Below are positions 21,463 to 31,082 of a DNA stretch of 64,000 nucleotides, in pieces. Every line of letters starts with the position of its first letter. Position 1 is the first letter of the stretch. The stretch covers positions 62,001 through 126,000 of the forward strand of contig CANJKZ010000506.1 in NCBI GenBank assembly GCA_947471745.1, given 5' to 3'. Made by a program: the position numbers and the translations under genes. Under the pieces are notes generated by a model. That model saw only the letters and a list, made by a program, of their open reading frames with translations. It was not told where the DNA came from and searched no databases. This DNA is from Closterium sp. Naga37s-1. Its lineage: Eukaryota; Streptophyta; Zygnematophyceae; Desmidiales; Closteriaceae.

Positions 21463-22411
21463 CTAGGGCTTGAAGGCGGCCTGGGCGGATTCCGCCTTGG
21501 TCTGCGCGGACTTGAGCAGGCCGAGCGTGGCCTTATCGGTAGCGGGTTTGAGCATAACGGAGACGCCCTTGATGGTGGAGATGGCGTTGGTGATCTGCCC
21601 CGCCACCAGCGTGCGCTGCCCCTGGTCGATCAGAATGCCCGCGTTGCGCAGCGCCTGCGCCGTGTCGGTCAAGCTCTTCTTGTAAGTCGTCACGGTCAAC
21701 ACGGCGTTCGCCTGGTCCACCAGCTTCGCGCCCGCCGCCAGGTCCGCCTTCACGCCCGCGTCCGCCGCGCTCACCTTCTTCGGCGGCGGCGTCGCGCCGG
21801 TCGCGGGGCCCGCGGGCGTCTTGGGGGACTTTCCGGACTTGGGGGGTGGCGAAGCGGGGGGAGACGGCCCGACAGGCGTCTTAGGGGTCTTGGGGGACTT
21901 GGGGGTCTTGGGGGACTTGGTGGTGGTGGCGGGGGACGGGGACGGCGGAGGCGGCGGGGACGGCGTGGGCTCGGGGGAAGCAGGGGGCGACTTGGATTTC
22001 TTGGCTTTCTTCGCCGCCTTATCCGCTTCCTTCTTCGCCTTTTCCGCCTCCTTCTTTGCCTTCTTCGCCGCCTTCTCCTCGTCGCTGTCCAGCACGCGGC
22101 GCGTCGCTGATGCTAAGGACGACACAGACGCGCCAGAATCATTCACATCGCCTGCGAAAAGAGAAAAGCGAGGAAACGTCATACGAATGTGATGATTGAG
22201 CGAGGAATGTGAGCTTTACTGCAGGGACAGTCGACAGGGAGGTGGAAAATGGTTATAAGGTGGGAAGAACTTTACCTGCATAGCTAACGACGTCAGAGGA
22301 GGAGAATCCCACGAGAGAAACGTCAGCGGAGACGTTGACGAAGTGTGAAGTCACGAGGAGAGCGAGGAGCGGGAGCGCGCAAGCAAGGGCAAGAGTTCTC
22401 GAGATCGCCAT
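21463..22411 (-). CDS. Secreted Lys/Ala- and Pro-rich protein, lineage-specific
   Basis: Two exons in gene order, 22411-22276 and 22151-21463, give 274 residues. Residues 1 to about 30 are a clear signal peptide (MAISRTLALACALPLLALL), so the protein enters the secretory pathway. Then come a basic helix-like run of KAAKKAKKEAEKAKKEAD type, a Pro/Ser/Thr-rich linker ([31 protein letters not shown]) of the kind O-glycosylated in extensins and arabinogalactan proteins, and a C-terminal region of about 100 residues predicted helical (GAKLVDQANAVLTVTTYKK to the end). I do not recognise the C-terminal region. A role in cell wall or mucilage is inference from composition. A TATA box lies about 95 bp upstream. 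Confidence 0.8.
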
Positions 22412-22867
22412 TTCTGAGCCAAAGGCAGTTGTTCTGAGTGGTTGTAAATGGATTTTGATTGAGGGAGGGGCGAATTGACTGAATGATGGATGATCTGGTT
22501 CGACTTTATATGCTTCGAAAATGCCTTGCCTGATCGCATTTGGGTTGTTTCTGGCTGTTGAGTGGAGGCGCCAACCAAAAAAAATGCGCGCAATCTTCGC
22601 AGCACCCCGGCGCCGCACTTCACGGCAGCCAACTTTGGCTGGGCGAACCTGGCGATTTGACGGGCCAGCTGGGGCATGGTGCTCCGAACGTGGCCAGCGG
22701 GTAAGGGGAGGGCGAAATGGGATGCGGGGGGAATCAGCCCGTTTGCATTTGTGAGTTTTTCGCACACAAAAATGTTTGGATGGTCAGCGCAGTCAACTGG
22801 GATAGGCGCACGGCGAAAGGAAAATTTCGTGGGAGCGGCTGCCTTGAAATGTTTGCGTGGGCAACGC
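22412..22867. other. Promoter region of the secreted-protein gene
   Basis: 456 bp between the start codon (minus strand) and the LTR retrotransposon. No coding sequence recognised apart from the promoter element listed separately. The retrotransposon therefore sits close upstream of this gene. Confidence 0.5.
22504..22511 (-). promoter_or_regulatory. TATA box of the secreted-protein gene
   Basis: On the minus strand the sequence reads GCATATAAAGTCG, a good TATA match, about 95 bp upstream of the ATG at 22411. This leaves room for a short leader of about 60 bp. Confidence 0.6.
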
Positions 22868-23146
22868 TGTTATGAGTTGTAAAAGAGAGTGAGCAGGTAA
22901 ACGAATAACGAGACTGTGATTAACTGATCTGAGAATACAATAAGGCACACACTAATGCAGGAGCTAGCCTAGCTAGGAGGAAACCTCGGACGAGCGAGGT
23001 TGGGGTGCAGGTTTGGCGATGGGAAAGGCCGAAGGCGACGCGAGGAGCCTCGGCATCGTTGAAATCGGCCGAACGTGCAAAGTCCGAAAATCGGGCTGTA
23101 CGCGTAGCAGTCAACCCCGATAAGGAATTCGGGAAAATTCCTTACA
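22868..23146 (-). repeat. 3' LTR of the chromovirus
   Basis: 279 bp, about 97% identical by eye to the LTR at 27881-28160. In element orientation it starts TGTAAGGAATTTTCCC and ends CATAACA. Confidence 0.95.
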
Positions 23147-23160
23147 CTACCCCCCCCTTA
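23147..23160 (-). other. Polypurine tract
   Basis: Minus-strand AAGGGGGGGGTAG directly before the 3' LTR, the expected primer site for plus-strand DNA synthesis. Confidence 0.85.
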
Positions 23161-23712
23161 AGAAAGGCGGTCAATATCCGAAACACGCTTGCGCGCCAAG
23201 TAATCACCAACAAGTGACGAGGCGGTTAGCGAGTCAGAGTGCACCCACGTGTCGTCCTCACTGGTGCGATCGGTCCAACGGACCAGGAAATCCACGTGGC
23301 GACCAGCTGCGTCAAGTCGAACCCGATGGGCCAGAATCTTCGAAGGGTCGAGAGTCGGCTCCGGGACAGGTCGTGCAGTTGGGGCAGCTTGTTGCCTCGC
23401 GATGTCGGTCGTGGCTGGCACGAACTTGCGAAGCAGGCTGACGTGGAAGGCGTCATGAATTCGCCAGTCGTCGGGTAGCAGCAGCTTCACGGTGACAGGT
23501 GTCACCATCTTGATAATCTTGAAAGGCCCACAAAATCGTGGCCGTAATTTCGACGGACCGGGCAGGTGCAGGTTCTTCGTGTCAAGTAGCACTAGTTGCC
23601 CAGTAGTCAAGACGAGTTCCCGGCGTAGAAGGTCGGTGTATTTGCGGGAAGTGATATTCGCCTTTCGAATTGCGTCGGCGGCTTTTTCCCGGACTTCCTG
23701 AAGTTCCGTCAC
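23158..23712 (-). pseudogene. Chromovirus pol 3' end: integrase C-terminus and chromodomain
   Basis: In a different frame from the rest of pol, so separated from it by a one-base indel near 23710. The first part contains LVLLDTKNLHLPGPSKLRPR and GPFKIIKMVTPVTVKLLLP, the usual integrase GPF/Y region. A chromodomain-like C-terminus follows (VDFLVRWTDRTSEDDTW), expected to direct integration to modified chromatin. It stops just before the polypurine tract. Confidence 0.85.
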
Positions 23713-26700
23713 AAAAGTTTGTGATCTGGGTTGTCGAGGGAAGTCGCTGTAGGAACCGTCGGGTCCATCCCGTAATTCAGGAAAAACGGGGAGTGATTAG
23801 TCGTGCTGGACGGTGCGTTGTTGAAAGCGAACTCCAACATAGCAAGGGATTCTTCCCAGCGGGCAGGGTCGGGACAGTTTGTCCTGATCAGCTGCTCCAT
23901 GGTTTGATTGGTCCGCTCGGTCTGGCCGTCCGTCTGTGGGTGATAAGCCGATGAGAACTGTAGTTTCGTGCCGTACTGCGCCCACGTCTCCTTCCAGAAT
24001 TTTGATGTAAACTTCGGGTCGCGGTCGCTGACGATCGCCGAAGGGATGCCGTGCAGTCGCACGACCGTTGAGATGAAGAGGCGCGCAGTTTCTTCGGCTG
24101 TGATTGTCATTCGGCATGGGGCAAAGTGCGCCATCTTCGTGAAGCGATCGACGACGACGAGTACAGCGTCGTTGCCGGACGGCCCAGCTGGCATCCCCGT
24201 GACAAAATCCATTGTCACTTGCTGCCACGGTCGTTCGGGTGGCTCGAGGGGTTGCAGCAGCCCAGCTGGCCGTTGACGTGTCGATTTCATGGCTTGGCAC
24301 ACCCTGCAGGAGGACACATATCGCTGCACGTCGTTAGAGGAATCAGGCCAATAATATTGACGGTGCAGTAATTTCTGGGTTTTATCAACCCCGAAGTGTC
24401 CGGAGAAGTTCGAATCGTGGACCTCCTGGATAACGAGTTCACGCAGCAGCCTGTAAGCGGGAACCCAAATCCGGTCGGTTCCGGATTTTAGGTAATAATC
24501 CCCTTTCTGCGTCGTGGCCTGCTGATGATTTCCAGTCGTGAAGAATGGGTCCGTAGTATAGCCGTGGGTGAATAGTCCGGTAAGCAACGGGTTCGAATGG
24601 GTGATGAGTACTGCAGCGGATTGTACTGTTGGTCGGGTCAGGGCGTCGGCGATGTTATTCGCCCCCTTTTTGTACGTGATGCGGTAGGTGAAGTGGCTCT
24701 CCATGTAGTCTAGCCATCGAATCTGTCGTGGGTTGAGGTTGGGTTGGGCTCGCAGGTACTGTAGGGACTTGTGGTTTGTGCGAACAGTGACGTCGGCGCC
24801 CACCAGGTAGCATCGCCATAATTTAAACGCGTGGATGATGGCGAGCATCTCCTTGTCGTGGATCGGGTAGTTGCGTTCGACTGCCTGCAGCTTGCGTGAT
24901 TCGTAGGCAATCGGCTGCAACCCGTTCCCGAAATCTTGGAGAAGCACAGCTCCGATGGCGAAATCTGAGGCGTCGGTGATGACTTCGAACGGCTTCGATG
25001 GATCGGCGATGCGCAGCACAGGAGGGGAAACAAGAAAATTCTTGAGTTCCTGGAAAGCCGCTTCTGCCTCCTCCCCCCACACAAAATTCCTGTCCTTGTG
25101 CAGCAGGTCGGTCAGCGGGCCGGTTATCCCCGCCATATTCGGGATAAACCGCCTGACGTAATTCACGAATCCCAGAAAACTCTGAAGTTCCGTGACATTC
25201 GTCGGGGACTTCCACTCCTGTATGGTCTTGATTTTCGCCGGGTCGATTTTAATGCCTTCGCGCGAGATGACGTGCCCCAAAAACTCCAACTCCTGCTTAA
25301 AAAACTCGCACTTAGAGCCCTTGGTGATGAGTCGGTTCTCCTGCAGCCGCTTAAACACTGCATCCAGGTCGCGGAGGTGTTGTTCCCTTGTCTTGCTAAA
25401 TATCAGGATATCGTCCAAGTAGACGATGACGCAACGGTCTAGAAGATCCCGAAAAACCCTGTTCATGGTCAGTTGAAATGTCGAAGGCGCGTTCGTGAGG
25501 CCGAAAGGCATCACTGTAAATTCGTAACTCCCGTAGCGTGTACGAAACGCAGTCTTGTGACAGTCGTCGGCGAAGACTCGAATCTGATGGTAACTGCCAC
25601 GTAAGTCGATCTTCGAGAAATAGCGAGCGCCGCGAAGTCGGTCGAGGAGGTCGTCGGTGCGTGGGATTGGATAGCGAGACTTGATGGTGACCCGGTTCAG
25701 CGCGCGATAGTCGATGCACATGCGAAGCCCGCCGTCCTTCTTCGGAGTGAACAGGATCGGTGCTGCGAAGGGAGATGTGCTGGCCCGAATGAACCCTTTC
25801 TCCAACAGTGCGTCAATTTGACTTCGCAGCTCCTCGAGTTCCGGCTGGGTCAACCGCCACTGTGTCCGAACAGTCGGCTGCGCGCCAGGTTCCAGCTGGA
25901 TTTTGTGGTCCTCTGGTCTCTCGGGTGGCAGTCCAGGTGGCAGATCGTCGGGGAAAATGTCCGGGTACCTCCGAATCAGCTCCGCTAAATCCGGTGGTAC
26001 AGCTGCACACAGCTTCTCGATGTCCTTTCCGTCGGTGTCAACCGCCAACTCGCGTAAGCAAACAGCGAACAGCTGCGTGCCCTTGTTGAAGTGGCGAGCT
26101 ATAGTGATGGCTTTGACGCACGGGGCTTGGATGTAGTCAGGTGTCCATGCAGGCAGTTTAATTAGCCCCTCGTGCTTGTTGATGCTGCACGATCCCGTTG
26201 TCCAGTCGATGACGGGGTTGTGCCGTCGCAGCCAATCACGTCCCAGCAGCACGTCGCAGCCGTCCAATGTTGTCGCGAGGAACTTCATGCTGAAGCCGAA
26301 ATCGTCGCCGCATTCGATCCTGACCGTCCGTGTTTCTTCCGTTATCGCCAGAGGCGTCCCATCCACGAGGCGAGCGTCGATTTCGGGCAGACACCTGTCA
26401 AGTTGCAGCTTGCATTTTTTTGCGCTCGCCAAGTTGAAGAGGCTATGGCTGGCCCCTCCATCGACGAACATTTTCAAGTTATTTTTTAACACCTTGCCAG
26501 CGACCAGCACAGGGTGATCCACATGTGTATCCCCGTTATTCGGCCGAGTGCGATCGATTGCATGAATCGGAACCACGACTCGGTGGGGATGGTGGTGTTC
26601 GGGCGACGGAGCACAGTCAGTAAAGGGCCCGCTAATTACTGACTCTTCCCATTTCCCTGCTCCTTCCTGTCGTTCCCCGTCAGCGGCGTTTTCTCGTAGC

Positions 26701-26741
26701 AGTCTTTCATGTAGTGACCCGTCTTCCCACACCGGTAACAC
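23709..26741 (-). CDS. pol: Chromovirus pol: protease, reverse transcriptase, RNase H, integrase
   Basis: About 1010 codons open without interruption. Order: aspartic protease (FVDGGASHSLF, about residue 92), reverse transcriptase (ILFTPKKDGGLRMCIDYRAL, then VIVYLDDILIFSKT with the catalytic YLDD), RNase H (VITDASDFAIGAVLLQ), zinc-binding integrase N-terminus (H...H, CRVCQAMK) and the integrase core with the three acidic residues in TMDFVTGMPAG, IVSDRDPKF and YHPQTDGQTERTNQTMEQ. It overlaps the end of gag by about 100 bp in the -1 frame, suggesting frameshift expression. There is no ATG at its 5' end, as expected for a fused Gag-Pol. The protease has DGGA rather than the usual DSGA/DTGA. It ends prematurely before the chromodomain, so the copy is not fully functional. 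Confidence 0.93.
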   Translation of the reverse strand: MLPVWEDGSLHERLLRENAADGERQEGAGKWEESVISGPFTDCAPSPEHHHPHRVVVPIHAIDRTRPNNGDTHVDHPVLVAGKVLKNNLKMFVDGGASHSLFNLASAKKCKLQLDRCLPEIDARLVDGTPLAITEETRTVRIECGDDFGFSMKFLATTLDGCDVLLGRDWLRRHNPVIDWTTGSCSINKHEGLIKLPAWTPDYIQAPCVKAITIARHFNKGTQLFAVCLRELAVDTDGKDIEKLCAAVPPDLAELIRRYPDIFPDDLPPGLPPERPEDHKIQLEPGAQPTVRTQWRLTQPELEELRSQIDALLEKGFIRASTSPFAAPILFTPKKDGGLRMCIDYRALNRVTIKSRYPIPRTDDLLDRLRGARYFSKIDLRGSYHQIRVFADDCHKTAFRTRYGSYEFTVMPFGLTNAPSTFQLTMNRVFRDLLDRCVIVYLDDILIFSKTREQHLRDLDAVFKRLQENRLITKGSKCEFFKQELEFLGHVISREGIKIDPAKIKTIQEWKSPTNVTELQSFLGFVNYVRRFIPNMAGITGPLTDLLHKDRNFVWGEEAEAAFQELKNFLVSPPVLRIADPSKPFEVITDASDFAIGAVLLQDFGNGLQPIAYESRKLQAVERNYPIHDKEMLAIIHAFKLWRCYLVGADVTVRTNHKSLQYLRAQPNLNPRQIRWLDYMESHFTYRITYKKGANNIADALTRPTVQSAAVLITHSNPLLTGLFTHGYTTDPFFTTGNHQQATTQKGDYYLKSGTDRIWVPAYRLLRELVIQEVHDSNFSGHFGVDKTQKLLHRQYYWPDSSNDVQRYVSSCRVCQAMKSTRQRPAGLLQPLEPPERPWQQVTMDFVTGMPAGPSGNDAVLVVVDRFTKMAHFAPCRMTITAEETARLFISTVVRLHGIPSAIVSDRDPKFTSKFWKETWAQYGTKLQFSSAYHPQTDGQTERTNQTMEQLIRTNCPDPARWEESLAMLEFAFNNAPSSTTNHSPFFLNYGMDPTVPTATSLDNPDHKLL

Positions 26742-27679
26742 GGTCCCTTAGGAGGGCGGTCGGGTGTATGGACGGCGTTGATTGTGGCCCGATGGGTCTG
26801 GCCACGAAAACGTTTTACATCCCTGGAAGCCGTTCTCGCGTACTGCATCAGCGCATCTGTAGACTCCGCCAGCCGTACTGCTTCAAGGAATGATGTCGGG
26901 CGGCCCCTGCGAACCTCGTACTGTATCTCGTATTTGAGGCCGCTGATATATTTATCCAACCGCTCTGCTTCCGACATGTCGTCCACTTGGTCGGCGAGGC
27001 CCATAAATGACGCTGTGTAGTCTTGGACAGAAGCCATCTGCGACCATGCACGCAGCTTCATGCGAGCTTGCTCCGAGGCGGATACGTGCTCGAAGCGATC
27101 TCGTAAGGCTGCGCCCCACTCCTTCCATGTGCATATCCTGGTCACTCCGAATATTGATTCTGCCACTTGATTAGTCACTGTTGAGGTCCCGTCTGCCGCA
27201 TGCGTCACACCTGTCGGCGTCCCCGTTTCCAAAGTTCGGCGCCACCACTCAAGCGCTGCACCTCGAAGAAGCGAAACCGCGTAATTAATACGCGTGGCGT
27301 CGTCGTTAACTCCTGCTGCAGTGAAGAAGACCTCGACCCCGAACAGCCACCCTTTTACTGTAACCGTCTTGTCCGTAGGATTAAACGGGGGCGGGTTGAC
27401 GGGCTTGATCTTGATCGTCGTTACTGCAACTGGCGTTGATGCCGCTCGCTACCTATCCTCTTCTTCGAAGTCACGTGTAAGCGCGTCCAAGGGATTGCTC
27501 ACCGCTTGACTGTTGTCCTCGCCTTCGTCCTCGGGCGACACCTGACGCGCTTCACCTCGCGTCTGGCGCAGCTCGGCGTTTTCTTCACGCAGTGTTGTCA
27601 CTTCCGCCATTAACGACTTCATGCTCTCCTGCATTTCTGCCACTTGCGCCATCATCCTGTTAACCGCCTCCTGATCCAT
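26636..27679 (-). pseudogene. gag: Chromovirus gag with an internal stop codon
   Basis: From an ATG at 27679 to a stop at 26636 in one frame, but interrupted by TAG at 27451-27449. The part before the stop is an acidic coiled-coil (MAQVAEMQESMKSLMAEV). The part after has the retrotransposon gag core (GVEVFFTAAGVNDDATRINY, ALEWWRRTL, DRFEHVSASEQARMKLR) and a CCHC zinc knuckle CYRCGKTGHYMKDC. The single stop is probably a disabling mutation; stop readthrough cannot be excluded. Confidence 0.85.
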
Positions 27680-27863
27680 GTGCCTAGCGCTACGTCTGGT
27701 GGGCAGTCGGGTATCCGTGGCCTTCAGGCAAGTGAAAACACGAACTATCGGAGTCGGGCAGGATTGAATTAACAATCCCTGCAGCCAACCGTCGTGTAGT
27801 CACTAAACCAGCCACACCCTCTGCCACCAAACTACCCTCGGAAAAGCGGGGTGAACTAGGAAA

Positions 27864-27880
27864 GTAGCTCTGATACCAGG
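27864..27880 (-). other. Primer binding site for initiator Met tRNA
   Basis: Directly inside the 5' LTR, the minus strand reads CCTGGTATCAGAGC. TGGTATCAGAGC is complementary to the 3' end of plant initiator Met tRNA, the usual primer for plant LTR retrotransposons. Confidence 0.9.
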
Positions 27881-28160
27881 TGTTATGAGTTGTAAAAGAG
27901 AGTGCGCAGGTAAACGAATAACGAGACTGTGATTAACTGATCCGAGAATACAATGAAGGCACACACTAATGTAGAAGCTAGCCTAGCTAGGAGGAAACCT
28001 CGGACGAGCGAGGTTGGGGTGCAGGTTTGGCGATGGGAAAGGCCGAAGGCGACGCGAGGAGCCTCGGCAGCGTTGAAATCGGCCGAACGTGCAAAGTCTG
28101 AAAATCGGGCTGTACGCGTAGCAGTCAACCCCGATAAGGAATTCGGGAAAATTCTTTACA
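27881..28160 (-). repeat. 5' LTR of the chromovirus
   Basis: 280 bp, pairing with 22868-23146. Differences seen include a one-base indel near 27956 and substitutions near 27905, 27942, 27971, 27975, 28070, 28100 and 28155. Confidence 0.95.
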
Positions 28161-28342
28161 AACGCAGTTGTGGAGCCTTGACCGCAGCAGAAAGTTTGAT
28201 ACACACTTTTATGGGTTTTACTACAGGTAGAATAACCTCCAAGGCTATTTGACTGAATAAAGAAGGCAGCAGACGATTTAAGATTCTAAGTACCATCTGA
28301 ATCTTTCTACATCTCTAATTTCTGGAGCAGACACCACCATGA

Positions 28343-31051
28343 TCAAACATCCTCTTCAGACTCCGTGAGGCGCTTCCCTTCAGTGACACCACCATCATCG
28401 CCATCCATGTCATCCATCTCGTCCTCCACTGCATTCATCTCCTGCTCCACCAGCCGCGAATACATGGCATGCAGCTTGCGGCTCTTGAGCCACGTCATCA
28501 GCGACATCACGCCAAACACCACAATCATCACGCCTGACACCGCAAACACCACAATGTACTGCCAGCTCAGCTTATCCGACGGGACGTACTTGATCTTGTA
28601 CGTGCACTCGCCAGCGACCTCATCAGCCGGCAGTTGAACGGAGCCCGGGAGGGTTTCGTTGCAGAGCATGGGCTGGTGCCACATGTAGGTGACGTTGTGC
28701 TTGCCGTCGTCATCCGCACACTCGCCCTCAAAGCGGTCGTAGTCATCCGCCGTGCACGCCTCGCACATCACATCGTCCGGCAGGGGAGTCATGGGGTTCG
28801 GCTGACACACCTGGAGAAGCACATGGGCGCAGAGAGAGAGAGAGGGCAGATGGGTGGCGGATTAGAGGGTTGCTCATGGGTATGGGGACAGGAGAAGGAG
28901 GCATAGTTGTACTGGGGTGCCTGTACTCACCCGGGGGTGCTTGTACTTGTACGTGACGCGCTTGTTCTCGTTGCACCCAGCGGCCTCCACCTTGACAATG
29001 TCTTGCTCGGAGCACAGCGGGCAGGCGAACAGCGAGTACCACACGAGGTTGAACTCGCAGGGCGTGCCCTCCACAGGCTCCACCGTGCCCCCGCGCTGCG
29101 CCCAGTCTGGGTACTCCCGGAGCGGGTCAAATGCCGCCATGCGCCCCCCACTCGTCCACTGCTCCGGCTGCCCATGCCCTGCCGACGGCAAGAGAAGGAC
29201 ACAAGACACGCAGGAGTTAAGGCATGGAAGACTGATGACGCAGATGCCGTGAGGAGGGAGGCGAGGGGAGGGGAGGGGATATGTGAGAAGCAGGACCGGA
29301 TGCAGGGCTTGGAGCCCGAATGACAGTGTGAGAAGCCACGGGGCATGGGGTACGGGAGCATTACCAGCAGCGGGGTCGCAGATGAAGGTGATGTTGGTCT
29401 GGCGGGGCAGCTGGGTCTCAGGGCAGTCGTCTCCCTTGAGCATCATCACAAACCCACGTGTCCTCAGCTCACTGGCCACCACATCCAGTGACTCTATCGC
29501 CAGCGACCTCCCCAGATCATGCCCTGGCCGCAGGGTCCCTTCCACATCTTCTGCCGGGTCCACCTTGCACGCGTACGTGTTGAGTGCGTTGCCCCCGTAG
29601 TCATAGCACGTGTCGTTGGTGCGGTCGCGGTCGCACATGCTGAGGAAGTAGGACGCCTGCTGGGTTCCGTTCTTGGTGGTTGCATCGTTGGATGCGAGCC
29701 CAAACATCACCCCCGGGTGCATCCGCGCGAGAGGCGACAGGTCGAAAAACAGCCGCCCGCCGCCCGCAGTGGCGCCCGTCAGCCCGCCGCCCGCCACGAC
29801 CATGCCGCCGCCCTCCGCCAGCGTCTCGTTCCAAAACTGCTCCTCCTGCTGCATCTCGCCCGTGGGGCCCGTGGGGGCGGGCGCGGCGGGGGAGGCGAAG
29901 GGGTTGAAGGAGGAGGCGGGGGGAGGCGGAGCGGCGGAGGAGGCGTTGTAGGCGACGGGGACGTGCACGGCGAAGGTGCAGAAGGAGGAGGGCACGCGTG
30001 CATCGCCCAGGAAGCACTCGCTGCTGCCCGGGAGGGACGTGGTGCCGGAGCCACACCGCTCACACGCCCATTGCGCTCCCTGTCGTGCCATGTTCCACCA
30101 TGCCATGCCGTGCCATGTCATACCAAAGCAGACAGGAGGAAAGTGCGAGGGAGAAGTGAGTTGATTGGTCATGGGGTGGGCACCATTGTGGACAGCATGC
30201 CCGGAAGAGAGCACAACGAGAGATACCACAGCATCCACACTTCCCCCTTGAAACCAACCCCATGCGCCCATCCCCATACGTTGATCCTCATGCGCCCATC
30301 CCCATACGTTGATCCTCATGCGCCCATCCCCATACGTTGATCCTCATGCGCCCATCCCCATGCGCCCATCCCCATGCGCCCATCCCCATGCGCCCATCCC
30401 CATGCGCCCATCCCCATGCGCCCATCCCCATGCGCCCATCCCCATACGTTGATCCTCATGCGCCCATCCCCATGCGCCCATCCGCATAGCCATCCCCATG
30501 CGCCCATCCATGCGAGCAGCACAAGAGGTGACGAGGGGGCAGCACCTCGGGGAAGGGGTTGAAGGAGTTAGCAGGGCCCTCGCCGCCCTCACTGAACGTG
30601 CCCGCTTTTGAATCGACTCAAAACCAGTGAGCAGCACAAGAGGTCAAGGGGGCAGCACCTCAGGGAAGGGGTTGAAGGTGTTAGCAGGGCAGGGCGTGCA
30701 GCGGCCCTCCCCGCCCTCACTGAACGTGCCGGGGGGACACGGCACCCACGTCTGCCCGTCCCCCGTGATCTGCATCCCCGGCGGAACCCTCCTGCACCGC
30801 TCTGCACCACCCCGCGCCACACCCTCCACCTGTTAGGGAGGAGGAGCGAGAAGTGGGACCGGGAAATAACGAGAGGGGGAGGAGGGAGGTAAAGCGGCCG
30901 GGGGCATTGCGAGAGTGAGGAGGAGGGAGGAAGATGGAGTGTTGAGAGCTGTGGTGAGTGTGTGTGTGTGTGTGTCTGTGTGTGTGTGTGTCTGTGTGTG
31001 TGCGTGTGTGTGTGTATGTGTGTGTGTGTGAGTGTGTGTGTGTGTGAGTGT

Positions 31052-31082
<31 letters not shown>

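Larger units (their letters stand above)
22868..28160 (-). mobile_element. Ty3/Gypsy chromovirus LTR retrotransposon, complete but mutated
   Basis: 5293-bp element on the minus strand with two LTRs of 279 and 280 bp, each TG...CA in element orientation, and a perfect 5-bp target duplication AACGC (22863-22867 and 28161-28165). Order in element orientation: 5' LTR, primer binding site, gag with a zinc knuckle, protease, reverse transcriptase, RNase H, integrase, chromodomain, polypurine tract, 3' LTR. Integrase after RNase H makes it Ty3/Gypsy, and the C-terminal chromodomain makes it a chromovirus. Coding is broken by an in-frame TAG in gag and a frameshift between integrase and chromodomain. 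The LTRs differ at about eight or nine positions, so the insertion is fairly recent. It ends 182 bp past the stop codon of the ELAPOR-like gene. Confidence 0.96.
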
